Below are positions 16,179 through 23,655 of a DNA stretch of 37,303 nt, one piece after another. The DNA lies in the NCBI RefSeq assembly GCF_018614205.1, contig NZ_JAGGOS010000108.1:1-37303 (forward strand), written 5' to 3'. The notes below the pieces were generated by a model. That model did no database searches and was not told the origin of the DNA. It worked only from the letters and a program-made list of their open reading frames with translations. Both the position numbers and the translations under genes were made by a program. Every line of letters starts with the position of its first letter. Positions within the stretch are counted from its first letter, which is position 1. Source of the stretch: Streptomyces sp. ISL-36 (GTDB lineage: Bacteria > Actinomycetota > Actinomycetes > Streptomycetales > Streptomycetaceae).

Positions 16179-16284
16179 CCGCACCCGGGGGAGGGATTGC
16201 CCAGAATTCCGCTTTCTGTCCGTGATGCGGGTGGGGCTGCCAGGCTGGGGCGACGGCAGACGGCTCCTCGATGCGAGGCACAAG

Positions 16285-17469
16285 ATGGATGCTCCGACCA
16301 CTGCGACGGCCGCCGAGGAGTCGGACGGGGAGGAACGGCCCCGAATACCCTCGGCACCTTCCCCCGACGCGATCCTCGTCCGCCGCACGCTTGCCGAGAT
16401 CGCACCCGTCGCCGACAAGGTGACCTCGTACTTCTACGCCCTGCTCTTCGTGCACCATCCAGAGCTGCGCCCGATGTTCCCCCCGGCCATGGACACCCAG
16501 CGGGACCGCCTTCTCAAAGCGCTGCTGACGGCAGCCGAACACATGGACGACGTGTCGGTGCTCACCGAGTACCTCCAGCACCTGGGCCGCGGACATCGGA
16601 AGTACGGCACACAGCCGACGCACTACCCGGCCGTCGGAGAGGCGCTGATCGGGGCGTTGACCCGGTACGCCACCCGGACGTGGGACGGGGAGGCCGAGGC
16701 CGCCTGGGTGCGGACGTACACCACGATCTCGCAGATCATGATCGACGCGGCGGCCGAGAACGAGCGGGATGCCCCCGCCTGGTGGCACGCCGAGGTCGTC
16801 TCGCACGATCTGCGGACACCGGACATCGCGGTGATCACGCTCCGCCCCGACCAGCCGTACCCCTTCCTCGCCGGCCAGTACACGACGCTGGAGACGCCCT
16901 GGTGGCCCCGCGTGTGGCGGCACTACTCCTTCGCCTCCGCGCCGCGGCCCGACGGACTGCTCTCCCTCCACATCAAGGCCGTCCCGGCCGGATGGGTCTC
17001 CAACGCCCTGGTGCATCACGCCCGTCCCGGTGACGTCCTGCGGCTCGGACCGCCCGCGGGCTCCATGACCGTCGACCACTCCACCGAGAGCGGTCTGCTC
17101 TGTCTGGGCGGCGGCACCGGGATCGCTCCGATCAAGGCGCTGGTCGAAGACGTCGCCGAACACGGGGACCGGCGCCCCGTCGAGGTGTTCTACGGGGCGA
17201 GGAGCGGCGATGACCTGTACGACATAGACACGATGAGGCGGCTCGAGCAGACCTTCCCCTGGCTCACGGTGCGGCCCGTCACCGAGGACCAGGCGCAGCT
17301 GCCGGACGCCGTGCGCCAGTATGGCCCCTGGAACGGGTACGAGGCCTATCTGTCGGGTCCGCCCGGCATGGTCCGGCGGGGGATCGACACCCTGACGGGG
17401 ATCGGGATCCCGGCCGAGCGGATCCGCCATGACTCCCTTGAGGACTTGGTGGCCGTGGGCGGAAGCTAG
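16285..17469 (+). CDS. Flavohaemoprotein-like globin-oxidoreductase
   Basis: 394 aa from ATG 16285, with GAGG a few bases upstream; an earlier frame start at 16150 would overlap the HAD gene. The order is globin, then FAD and NAD domains. The globin (ILVRRTLAEIAPVADKVTSY, ..., LGRGHRKYGTQPTHYPAVGE, proximal His in GRGHRKYG) is followed by the FAD-binding RxYS motif (WRHYSFASAPRPDG) and the NAD motif LCLGGGTGIAPIKALVED, with a C-terminal SGPPGMV. Such enzymes detoxify nitric oxide using NAD(P)H and O2. I see no NsrR-type operator upstream. Confidence 0.88.
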   Translation: MDAPTTATAAEESDGEERPRIPSAPSPDAILVRRTLAEIAPVADKVTSYFYALLFVHHPELRPMFPPAMDTQRDRLLKALLTAAEHMDDVSVLTEYLQHLGRGHRKYGTQPTHYPAVGEALIGALTRYATRTWDGEAEAAWVRTYTTISQIMIDAAAENERDAPAWWHAEVVSHDLRTPDIAVITLRPDQPYPFLAGQYTTLETPWWPRVWRHYSFASAPRPDGLLSLHIKAVPAGWVSNALVHHARPGDVLRLGPPAGSMTVDHSTESGLLCLGGGTGIAPIKALVEDVAEHGDRRPVEVFYGARSGDDLYDIDTMRRLEQTFPWLTVRPVTEDQAQLPDAVRQYGPWNGYEAYLSGPPGMVRRGIDTLTGIGIPAERIRHDSLEDLVAVGGS

Positions 17470-17504
17470 CGGAGGCTAGCGGAGGGGGCCGAGTCCGGAG
17501 CTCG

Positions 17505-17984
17505 TCAGCCCAGGTCGGGGGCGTGCATCGCGCGGACTCCCTCGATGTTGCCGTCCAGGTAGTGACGTAGGGACAGCGGTACGAGATGTACGGCGGCGAT
17601 GCCGACCCGGCTGAACGGCACCCGGACGATCTCGTACTCGCCGCACGGTTCCTCGATCTCGGGGCCGTGCCGCAGTGAGGGGTCCATCGATTCGAGCCGG
17701 CAGACGAAGAAGTGCTGGACCTTCACTCCGGAGACACCGCCGTCGACGATGTGTTCGACGGTGTCCACGAAGCAGGGGACCACATCGGTGATCTTGGCGC
17801 CGAGCTCCTCGTGCACCTCCCGGTGAAGGGCCTGCACGACGGTGGTGTCCGAGGCTTCGACCCCGCCACCGGGCGTCAGCCAGTAAGGATCCATCCCCGG
17901 CTTGGTGCGCTTGATCAGGATGAGGTCGTTTCCATCGAGCAGAATGGCGCGTGCGGTGCGCTTGACCACAGGACGTTCGGTCAT
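17505..17984 (-). CDS. Nudix hydrolase
   Basis: 159 aa from ATG 17984 (MTERPVVKRTARAILLDGND). The Nudix box is GGGVEASDTTVVQALHREVH followed by EELGA. The REVHEEL helix carrying the metal-binding Glu residues is intact, while the first Glu of the G-x5-E pattern is replaced by Thr. Proteins of this type cleave nucleoside diphosphates linked to another moiety; the substrate here is unknown. It follows the lysR gene on the same strand with a 35-bp gap. Confidence 0.87.
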   Translation of the reverse strand: MTERPVVKRTARAILLDGNDLILIKRTKPGMDPYWLTPGGGVEASDTTVVQALHREVHEELGAKITDVVPCFVDTVEHIVDGGVSGVKVQHFFVCRLESMDPSLRHGPEIEEPCGEYEIVRVPFSRVGIAAVHLVPLSLRHYLDGNIEGVRAMHAPDLG

Positions 17985-18019
17985 GGGAAGAAAATGGCCC
18001 ACAACAGGTGTCCTGAAAC

Positions 18020-18916
18020 TCACCAGTCGCCGGAGGCCCGCAGCAGCCACTCGTGGGCCCGGGCGATGTGGGGCAGCGCGAGGGTGCCCGCCCGGACCAC
18101 CAGGAAGTACGTCCGCAGCGGAGGCACCGGCGGATCGAGCAGCGCGACGAGACGCCCCTGCTCCAGGGCCTCCTCGCACAGATACCGGGGCAGCACGGCG
18201 AGCCCGGCGCCGGCGGCCGCCGACTCCAGCACGGCCCGTAGATCCGGCGCTATGACGGTCGCCGCCGACGCGGGTTTGGTCTCGAAGACCGCCGCCCAGT
18301 AGCGGGAGACGAACGGCAGCGACTCGTGCACCTCCACGACCGGGAGCTGTTCCAGGACGACCGCGCCCCTGCGCAGCAGCACCTCGGGCACGAGCCGGGC
18401 GGCCCAGCGGGGCGCGGCGACGAGGACGTGCTCCTCGTCGCAGAGCGGGGTGGAGGTGAGGAGACCGCCGCGCGGGCGTGCGGTGGCGATGGCCAGATCG
18501 TGGTGTCCCGCGGCGAGCCCGTCGAGGAGGTCCTCGGCGTTTCCCAGGAACGACGCCCGGACCGACAGGCCCTGGGAGACCAGGGGAGTGAGGGCCGGGA
18601 GCGCGCGCGCGGAGGTGAACTCCGGAGGCCCGGCCAGATGAAGGGTCCGTACCCCGCTCTCCTCGTCCACGCCGGTCTCGGCGATCTCGACGAGCGCGTC
18701 CAGATGCGGGGCGGCGCGGTGGGCGAGCTCGTCCCCGATGGTGGTGGGGGTGACCCCACGGGCCTGTCTGAGGAAGAGCGGGCGTCCCAGCTGCCGTTCC
18801 AGCGTACGGATCTGGCTCGTGACGGCGGGTTGTGAGAGTCCGAGCAGTGCGGCGGCACGGGTGAAGGAGCCGGCCCGGTGCACCGTGACGAACGTGCGCA
18901 GCAGGGCGAGATCCAT
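18020..18916 (-). CDS. LysR-family transcriptional regulator
   Basis: 298 aa with the full LysR plan. The N-terminal winged HTH is classical (MDLALLRTFVTVHRAGSFTR, AAALLGLSQPAVTSQIRTLE, RQLGRPLFLRQARGVTPTT). It is followed by a periplasmic-binding-type effector domain (VRTLHLAGPPEFTSARALPA ... GAGLAVLPRYLCEEALEQGR). The co-inducer and target genes are unknown; adjacent candidates are the Nudix gene or the PLP enzyme gene. The upstream gap holds an AT-rich patch (about 18989-19003) where its promoter or autoregulatory site may lie. Confidence 0.92.
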   Translation of the reverse strand: MDLALLRTFVTVHRAGSFTRAAALLGLSQPAVTSQIRTLERQLGRPLFLRQARGVTPTTIGDELAHRAAPHLDALVEIAETGVDEESGVRTLHLAGPPEFTSARALPALTPLVSQGLSVRASFLGNAEDLLDGLAAGHHDLAIATARPRGGLLTSTPLCDEEHVLVAAPRWAARLVPEVLLRRGAVVLEQLPVVEVHESLPFVSRYWAAVFETKPASAATVIAPDLRAVLESAAAGAGLAVLPRYLCEEALEQGRLVALLDPPVPPLRTYFLVVRAGTLALPHIARAHEWLLRASGDW

Positions 18917-19076
18917 GTCCGCCCCCTCCCGGCCGTTTCGGCCGTTCGACTCAGGCGGTCGGCTGACGGCGCCTCAGGACCGTCCAACTATAAATAAGTC
19001 GATAGGTCTCTGTCGCTACCGTGATTGGACACTGACGCAGAGTCAACTAGCCTTGTCGAGACGGTTCTCCGCGCGT

Positions 19077-19128
19077 GGAACCGGGGCGTTCCGAGCCATG
19101 AGGGGGGAGGCTCGGAGCGCCCCGTTCC
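19077..19128 (-). terminator. Strong terminator after the PLP-enzyme gene
   Basis: A 16-bp stem with one G-T pair: CGGGGCGTTCCGAGCC (19082-19097) with GGCTCGGAGCGCCCCG (19109-19124), extendable by GGAAC/GTTCC with a single bulge. It lies just past the minus-strand stop at 19142. The 225-bp gap 18917-19141 otherwise shows only the AT-rich patch near 18989-19003. Confidence 0.78.
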
Positions 19129-19141
19129 GTGTACCCGGAGG

Positions 19142-20374
19142 TCAGCCCGAGGCCGGATCCGCGCCGTCCGCTCCGGCCCCGTCCGCTCCATCGGCCGTGA
19201 CGGCCTTCTCTGCCGTCTCCGCTTCGTCGAGCGCGCGCAGTACGTCCGCGATCAGGTCTTCCGGGTCCTCGGCCCCGACCGAGAAGCGGATGAAGCCCTC
19301 CGGGACCGCGTCACCTCCCCACCGACCGCGCCGCTCGGCCGTGGAGCGCACGCCACCGAAGCTGGTGGCGTCGTCGACGAGACGCAGCCCGCCCAGGAAC
19401 CGCTCGGCCCAGGCCTTGTCCGGCAGGACGAAGGACACCACGGGCCCGAAGCGCCGCATCTGCGTCGAGGCCACCGCGTACGAGGGGTCGTGGGGCAGCC
19501 CCGGGTAGCGCAGCCCGGCCACCTCCTCGCGCGTGCTTAGGGCCCGCGCGAGGGCGAGGGCCGATGCGCACTGCCGGTCGACCCGGAGCTGGAGCGTGGC
19601 GAGCGAGCGGTGGGCGAGCCAGGCCTCCATGGGGCCGGGAATCGCCCCGACGATCTTGCGCCAGCGCCGCACCCCCGCGGCCAGCCGCGGATCGCGGCAA
19701 CTCATATGGCCGAGCAGGATGTCACCGTGGCCGGTCATGCCCTTGGTGTCGCTGGCCACGGAGAAGTCCGCGCCGAGTTCCAAGGGGCGCTGACCGAGCG
19801 GGGTGGCCAGGGTGTTGTCGACGGCGACCAGCGCGCCGGCCTCGTGCGCCGCGCGCACCAGCCGACGGATGTCGCAGACGTCGAGGCCGGGGTTGGAGGG
19901 CGTCTCGATCCACAGCAGCCGCGCTCCGTCCAGGACGGTCAGCTGGGCGTCGCCGCCGGTCGGCGCGGTGCGCACCTCGATCCCGTACGCCCTCAGCTGC
20001 TCGTGGACCAGGGGCAGCGCCTGATAGCCGTCGTCCGGCACGACGACCGCGTCGCCGGCCTTGAGCTGGGAGAAGAGGACGGCGGAGATGGCGGCCATGC
20101 CGGAGGCGAAGACCAGCGTCTCCACGCCCTGCTCCCCCGGGGCCTCCAGTTCGCCGATGGCGCGTTCCAGGTGGGTCCAGGTGGGGTTCTCGTCCCGCCC
20201 GTAGGTGTAGGGGCCGGTGGGGTCGCCCGGCAGATGGAAGTGGGCGGCGAAGACCGGCCCCGGGAGGGTCGGCTCGTACTTCACCGGCTCGGGCAGTCCG
20301 GCCCGTACCGCCCGCGTCCCGTCGCCGAGTCCGGCGCCCCACGACCGCATCGGCCCTGTCGAGTCCGTGCTCAT
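19142..20374 (-). CDS. PLP-dependent Cys/Met metabolism enzyme (cystathionine gamma-lyase/synthase type)
   Basis: 410 aa from ATG 20374, which overlaps the stop of the phosphatase gene (ATGA). It is a fold-type I PLP enzyme of the Cys/Met-metabolism family: YTYGRDENPTWTHLERAIGE, FASGMAAISAVL, LLWIETPSNPGLDVCDI, VDNTLATPLGQRPLELGADF, and SVASDTKGMTGHGDILLGH with the PLP-binding Lys. The family includes cystathionine gamma-synthase, gamma-lyase and methionine gamma-lyase; sequence alone does not choose among them. The extreme C-terminus is a low-complexity Ala/Asp/Gly tail (ADGADGAGADGADPASG). Confidence 0.88.
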   Translation of the reverse strand: MSTDSTGPMRSWGAGLGDGTRAVRAGLPEPVKYEPTLPGPVFAAHFHLPGDPTGPYTYGRDENPTWTHLERAIGELEAPGEQGVETLVFASGMAAISAVLFSQLKAGDAVVVPDDGYQALPLVHEQLRAYGIEVRTAPTGGDAQLTVLDGARLLWIETPSNPGLDVCDIRRLVRAAHEAGALVAVDNTLATPLGQRPLELGADFSVASDTKGMTGHGDILLGHMSCRDPRLAAGVRRWRKIVGAIPGPMEAWLAHRSLATLQLRVDRQCASALALARALSTREEVAGLRYPGLPHDPSYAVASTQMRRFGPVVSFVLPDKAWAERFLGGLRLVDDATSFGGVRSTAERRGRWGGDAVPEGFIRFSVGAEDPEDLIADVLRALDEAETAEKAVTADGADGAGADGADPASG

Positions 20375-20859
20375 ACCGCCTGTTCCTCCACACTCTCGCG
20401 CACGGCGGCGAGCAGACCCTCGCTCGCCGCCTCCACCATCTCCAGGCACTCCTCGAAGTCCTCCGCCCCGCCGTAGTAGGGGTCGGGGACGTCGAGGTCG
20501 CCGGCCGCCGGATCGTACGAGCGCAGCAGCCGCACCTTCGCCGCGTCCCGCGGAGTCGGGGCGAGCCGCCGCAGTTCGCGCAGATGGCTCTCGTCGAGAG
20601 CGACCACGAGATCGAGGGCGGGGAACCAGGAGGCGCGGAACCGGCGGGCGGTGTGCCCGGAGTCGTAGCCGTGATTCTCCAGGACGGCGATCGTCCGCCG
20701 ATCGGCGCCGTCCCCCTCGTACCAGCCGCCGGTGCCCGCGCTTTCGACCTCGACCGCGCCCGCCAGACCGGCCTTCTCCACCTGGGCGCGGAAGACCGAC
20801 GCGGCCATCGGCGAGCGGCAGATGTTGCCGGTGCAGACGAAGCAGACGCGGTACGTCAT
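20371..20859 (-). CDS. Low-molecular-weight protein tyrosine phosphatase
   Basis: 162 aa from ATG 20859 (MTYRVCFVCTGNICRSPMAA); a GTG 9 bases upstream (20868) is the alternative. The P-loop CTGNICRS (C-x5-R) and the general-acid loop DPYYGGAEDFEECLEMVE are intact, so the enzyme should be active. It dephosphorylates tyrosine-phosphorylated proteins; its partner kinase is not in the window. It lies 0-9 bp from the holin-like gene upstream and is coupled to the PLP enzyme downstream, so three genes probably share a transcript. Confidence 0.92.
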   Translation of the reverse strand: MTYRVCFVCTGNICRSPMAASVFRAQVEKAGLAGAVEVESAGTGGWYEGDGADRRTIAVLENHGYDSGHTARRFRASWFPALDLVVALDESHLRELRRLAPTPRDAAKVRLLRSYDPAAGDLDVPDPYYGGAEDFEECLEMVEAASEGLLAAVRESVEEQAV

Positions 20860-20868
20860 CGTCCGCAC

Positions 20869-21246
20869 TCAGTCACGGTCGGGGAGCACGACATTGAGCG
20901 CCCAGGACACGACGGAGATGATCAGGCCACCGAGGACGGCGGTCCAGAACCCCTCGACATGGAAGCTGAGGTCGAGCTGGTCGGCCAGCCACGAGGTCAG
21001 CATCAGCATCAGAGCGTTGACCACCAGCGTGATCAGGCCGAGGGTGAGGATGAAGAGGGGAAGCGTCAGCAGCTTCACGACCGGCTTGACCAAGAAGTTC
21101 ACCAGCCCGAAAACCAGGGCGACGAGGATGAGCGTCCAGGCCTTCTTGCCGGTGCTCTCACCGGTCAGGGTGATGTCCTGGAGAAGCCAGATGGCCACTC
21201 CCAGGGCGCCCGCGTTCGCGAGCGTCTTGACTACGAAATTCATCAT
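20869..21246 (-). CDS. Phage holin family 4 / YvlD-type membrane protein
   Basis: 125 aa with about four membrane segments (MMNFVVKTLANAGALGVAIW, KAWTLILVALVFGLVNFLVK, LLTLPLFILTLGLITLVVN, GFWTAVLGGLIISVVSWALN). This is the chromosomal YvlD/holin-4 family, very common and not evidence for a prophage; its role in Streptomyces is unknown. Either ATG 21246 or 21243 may be the start. It begins a likely operon with the phosphatase and PLP genes, and is divergent from the cupin gene. Confidence 0.88.
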   Translation of the reverse strand: MMNFVVKTLANAGALGVAIWLLQDITLTGESTGKKAWTLILVALVFGLVNFLVKPVVKLLTLPLFILTLGLITLVVNALMLMLTSWLADQLDLSFHVEGFWTAVLGGLIISVVSWALNVVLPDRD

Positions 21247-21297
21247 GTGTCTGATCGTGGCAGACATGATCGGGCCAAGGGCAGGGGCGGACGGACG

Positions 21298-21615
21298 ATG
21301 AAGGCATTCCGACTGGACGAGTTGGAGGCGGAGCGCGCCGCCAACGACGGCGCGTACCTCCAGTTCCTGCGCGAGCGGAACATGTCGGTCGGTCTGTACG
21401 CGCTCGACGCGGGCTCCCTCGACCCGCAGAAGCCTCACCAGCAGGACGAGGTCTACTTCGTCGTCAGCGGCCGGGCCGCGATCACGGTGGGGATGGAGAC
21501 GACGCAGGTGGCCCGCGGCAGCGTGGTCTACGTACCCGCGGGGGTGGCCCACAAGTTCCACCACATCACCGAGGATCTGCGGGTCCTGGTGGTGTTCTCT
21601 CCGCCGGAGGGCTGA
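21298..21615 (+). CDS. Small cupin-domain protein
   Basis: 105 aa, a single cupin barrel. The metal-binding signature is H-Q-Q-D-E-V-Y-F (motif 1, KPHQQDEVYFVVSGRAAITV) and PAGVAHKFHHI (motif 2), so His, Glu and His ligands are present. Function unknown; small cupins act as dioxygenases, isomerases or ligand sensors. ATG 21298 follows a weak GG-rich site. A 51-bp gap separates it from the divergent holin-like gene. Confidence 0.88.
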   Translation: MKAFRLDELEAERAANDGAYLQFLRERNMSVGLYALDAGSLDPQKPHQQDEVYFVVSGRAAITVGMETTQVARGSVVYVPAGVAHKFHHITEDLRVLVVFSPPEG

Positions 21616-21769
21616 TCTTCCCGGGGGTGAGCCCGTCGATTCCCTAGGGGTCGGATCAGGGGAGTTCAAGGGCCGCGCGGCCCCCATGGGGCCCGGTCCG
21701 GGCCCTAGCATCGAGGGTGTTCGGCGCAGAGCGCGCGGAACGGACTCTTCGGGAGATGAGGTAAGCGCG

Positions 21770-21988
21770 ATGGCGGTACGAGAGATTCTCGCGGGGATGC
21801 CGTGGTGGGTGAAGTGGGTGGCCATACCCGTCCTCGCCCTGCTTGTCTTCGGCGGCCTGATCACCAGCATCGCGACGTTCGTGATCGGTCTGCTCTTCAA
21901 GGTGCTGGTCTTCGTCGCACTCGTCGGCGGACTGATCTACGTCGTACGGAAGTTCATGTCCTCGTCGACCTCGCGCGAGGACTGGTAG
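21770..21988 (+). CDS. Small membrane protein, DUF5326-like
   Basis: 72 aa from ATG 21770, with a GAGG site (GAGATGAGGTAAGCGCG) in front; a longer frame starting at 21686 has no site. It has an amphipathic start (MAVREILAGMPWWVKWVAIP), two membrane segments (VLALLVFGGLITSIATFVIG; LFKVLVFVALVGGLIYVV) and a short charged tail. I associate this with the DUF5326 family of Streptomyces but cannot verify it. Function unknown. It is followed by a terminator hairpin. Confidence 0.8.
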   Translation: MAVREILAGMPWWVKWVAIPVLALLVFGGLITSIATFVIGLLFKVLVFVALVGGLIYVVRKFMSSSTSREDW

Positions 21989-22021
21989 CGCGAGTCACCC
22001 GTCGGTTCGAGGCAGCCGTCA

Positions 22022-22048
22022 CCCCCGCCGACGGCAGCCGTCGGGGGC
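22022..22048 (+). terminator. Terminator hairpin after the small membrane protein
   Basis: CCGACGG (22028-22034), loop CAG, CCGTCGG (22038-22044), flanked by CCCCCG and GGGGGC that can extend the stem with a small bulge. It sits 40 bp after the stop. Confidence 0.6.
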
Positions 22049-22051
22049 GTT

Positions 22052-22292
22052 AGCCCGGCCGAGGGAACCCGCTGGTTGAAACCGCGTGTGCTCCGAGGCT
22101 GCCATTAGAGTGGCAATCCCCTGCCGCCCCGGGGAAGAACCGGTGTAGATCCCCTGTGCCGACCAGCGGTTCTCCACCTCACCCGGGCGGGTCCGCCACC
22201 GGACCCCACCGGTTCCCAGGCCGCGGCGGGCGCGCGGGGGCGGCCCCCGCGGGCGGGTGCACGGCACCCGTTGTCACGCCTGGGGGTGACCT
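22052..22292. promoter_or_regulatory. Region before ssgR with two tandem hairpins
   Basis: This stretch holds the ssgR promoter, not recognisable by eye. Two perfect hairpins lie close to the TTG start: CGCGGGGG/CCCCCGCG with a CGG loop (22233-22251), and GGGTGC/GCACCC with an ACG loop (22255-22269), ending 23 bases before the start codon. If transcription begins upstream, they would lie in the leader and could affect ribosome access. No tRNA or ORF is seen. Confidence 0.4.
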
Positions 22293-23063
22293 TTGGCCAC
22301 GGCTACGCAGTCAGCTGTCCCTACCCTGATCGGCTCGGTGCAGCGGGCGCTGAGACTCCTGGAGGCCGTGGGCTCCCATGAGGACGGAGCTCCTGCCAAA
22401 CAGCTCGCACGCGAAGCGGGGCTCCCGCTCCCCACCGCGTACCACCTCCTGCGCACCCTGACGCACGAGGGCTATCTGCGCCGCGAGAAGGGCGTCTTCG
22501 TCTTCGGCGACGCCGTAGGCCGACTGGTCGGCGGCGGAGTTCTGCAGAATCGTCGCACCAAGATCGAAGACGCTCTCGCGCACTGGCGCGACGAGATCGG
22601 CGTCCCCGTCTATTTCGCGATGTACCGCGAGGGCGAGATCGAGCTCGTCGCCGTCGCCGACACCCCCTCCGCTCCCGCGGTGGACGAGTGGGCCGACTTC
22701 CGTGAGACGGGTCATGCTCATGCGATCGGCCAGTGTCTGCTCAGTCAACTCGATCTGAAGAGCCGTCAAGACCACCTCGACCGGCATCCGGTCGAATCCA
22801 TCACGCCGTATACGGTGCGTAACCAGAGTGCCCTTTTGGAGCGTTTGGGCGCTATGGGGCGAATGGAGCCCCTGGTGGAGCGCCAGGAATATGCGCTCGG
22901 CACGGTCTGCGCCGCCATCCCCATCACGGCGGGCTCCACGGCCGCCGCCATGGCGATTTCCCTTCCCCTCCACCAGGAAGAACGGTTGCTGCCCGCAGTC
23001 AATTGGCTACAGAGAGAGATCGGAACGCTCTTCAGCTCCTTCGCTTTCTCTATCAGTATCTGA
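22293..23063 (+). CDS. ssgR: SsgR, IclR-type activator of ssgA
   Basis: 256 aa IclR-family regulator. The N-terminal winged HTH is PTLIGSVQRALRLLEAVGSH then PAKQLAREAGLPLPTAYHLL (about residues 10-60), and the C-terminal effector domain runs to the end (VRNQSALLERLGAMGRMEPL, AIPITAGSTAAAMAIS). It starts on TTG 22293 after a GGGGGTG site, a rare start codon. Known biology: SsgR activates the adjacent sporulation gene ssgA. ssgA follows 137 bp downstream on the same strand, and this conserved pair is the main basis for the gene name. The effector ligand is unknown. Confidence 0.93.
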   Translation: MATATQSAVPTLIGSVQRALRLLEAVGSHEDGAPAKQLAREAGLPLPTAYHLLRTLTHEGYLRREKGVFVFGDAVGRLVGGGVLQNRRTKIEDALAHWRDEIGVPVYFAMYREGEIELVAVADTPSAPAVDEWADFRETGHAHAIGQCLLSQLDLKSRQDHLDRHPVESITPYTVRNQSALLERLGAMGRMEPLVERQEYALGTVCAAIPITAGSTAAAMAISLPLHQEERLLPAVNWLQREIGTLFSSFAFSISI

Positions 23064-23200
23064 AAAATCACTCCTTGTGATCTGCTAGCGCGTGCAGCAC
23101 GATGGCGTCAAGAGGGCCATGAGGGACCATTCCTGGCCGTTTTGACCACAGCTTCAGCAGCCGTGTTTACACAACTGCTTCATCTACTGCGGGGTACATG

Positions 23201-23635
23201 ATGCGAGAGTCGGTTCAGGCCGAGGTCCTGATGAGCTTTGTGGTCTCCGAGGAGCTCTCCTTCAGGCTCCCGGTGGAATTGCGATACGAGACCCGGGATC
23301 CCTACGCGGTACGGATGACCTTCCATCTCCCCGGAGACGCGCCGGTGACCTGGGCCTTCGGCCGGGAGCTGCTGCTCGACGGGATCAACCGACCGAGCGG
23401 GGACGGCGATGTGCACATCGCGCCCATCGACCCCGAGGATCTTTCCGACGTCGCCATCCGGCTCCAGGTAGGCAGCGATCGGGCCCTGTTCCGGGCCAGC
23501 GCTCCGCCGCTGGTCGCCTTCCTCGATCGAACGGACAAGCTGGTCCCCCTCGGTCAGGAGCGGACCTGGGCTGGATTCGAGGACAACCTCGAGGCGGCGC
23601 TCGGTCGGATCCTCGCCGAGGAGAACGCCGGCTGA
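23201..23635 (+). CDS. ssgA: SsgA, sporulation-specific cell-division activator
   Basis: 144 aa protein of the actinomycete SsgA-like (SALP) family. The sequence MRESVQAEVLMSFVVSEELS, then RMTFHLPGDAPVTWAFGREL, and DRTDKLVPLGQE closely match my memory of SsgA. SsgA promotes septation and spore formation by helping position division sites; it acts at sites of cell-wall remodelling. I chose the second ATG (23201) because the known protein starts MRESV; an ATG at 23198 is one codon upstream. It is convergent with the YibE/F gene, 20 bp away. Confidence 0.95.
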   Translation: MRESVQAEVLMSFVVSEELSFRLPVELRYETRDPYAVRMTFHLPGDAPVTWAFGRELLLDGINRPSGDGDVHIAPIDPEDLSDVAIRLQVGSDRALFRASAPPLVAFLDRTDKLVPLGQERTWAGFEDNLEAALGRILAEENAG

Positions 23636-23655
23636 ACAACCCCGGGGGGAGCCGG

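Noticed and set aside
20869..21246. Holin-family protein as prophage evidence
   Set aside because: This is the common chromosomal YvlD/holin-4 type with no phage genes around it.
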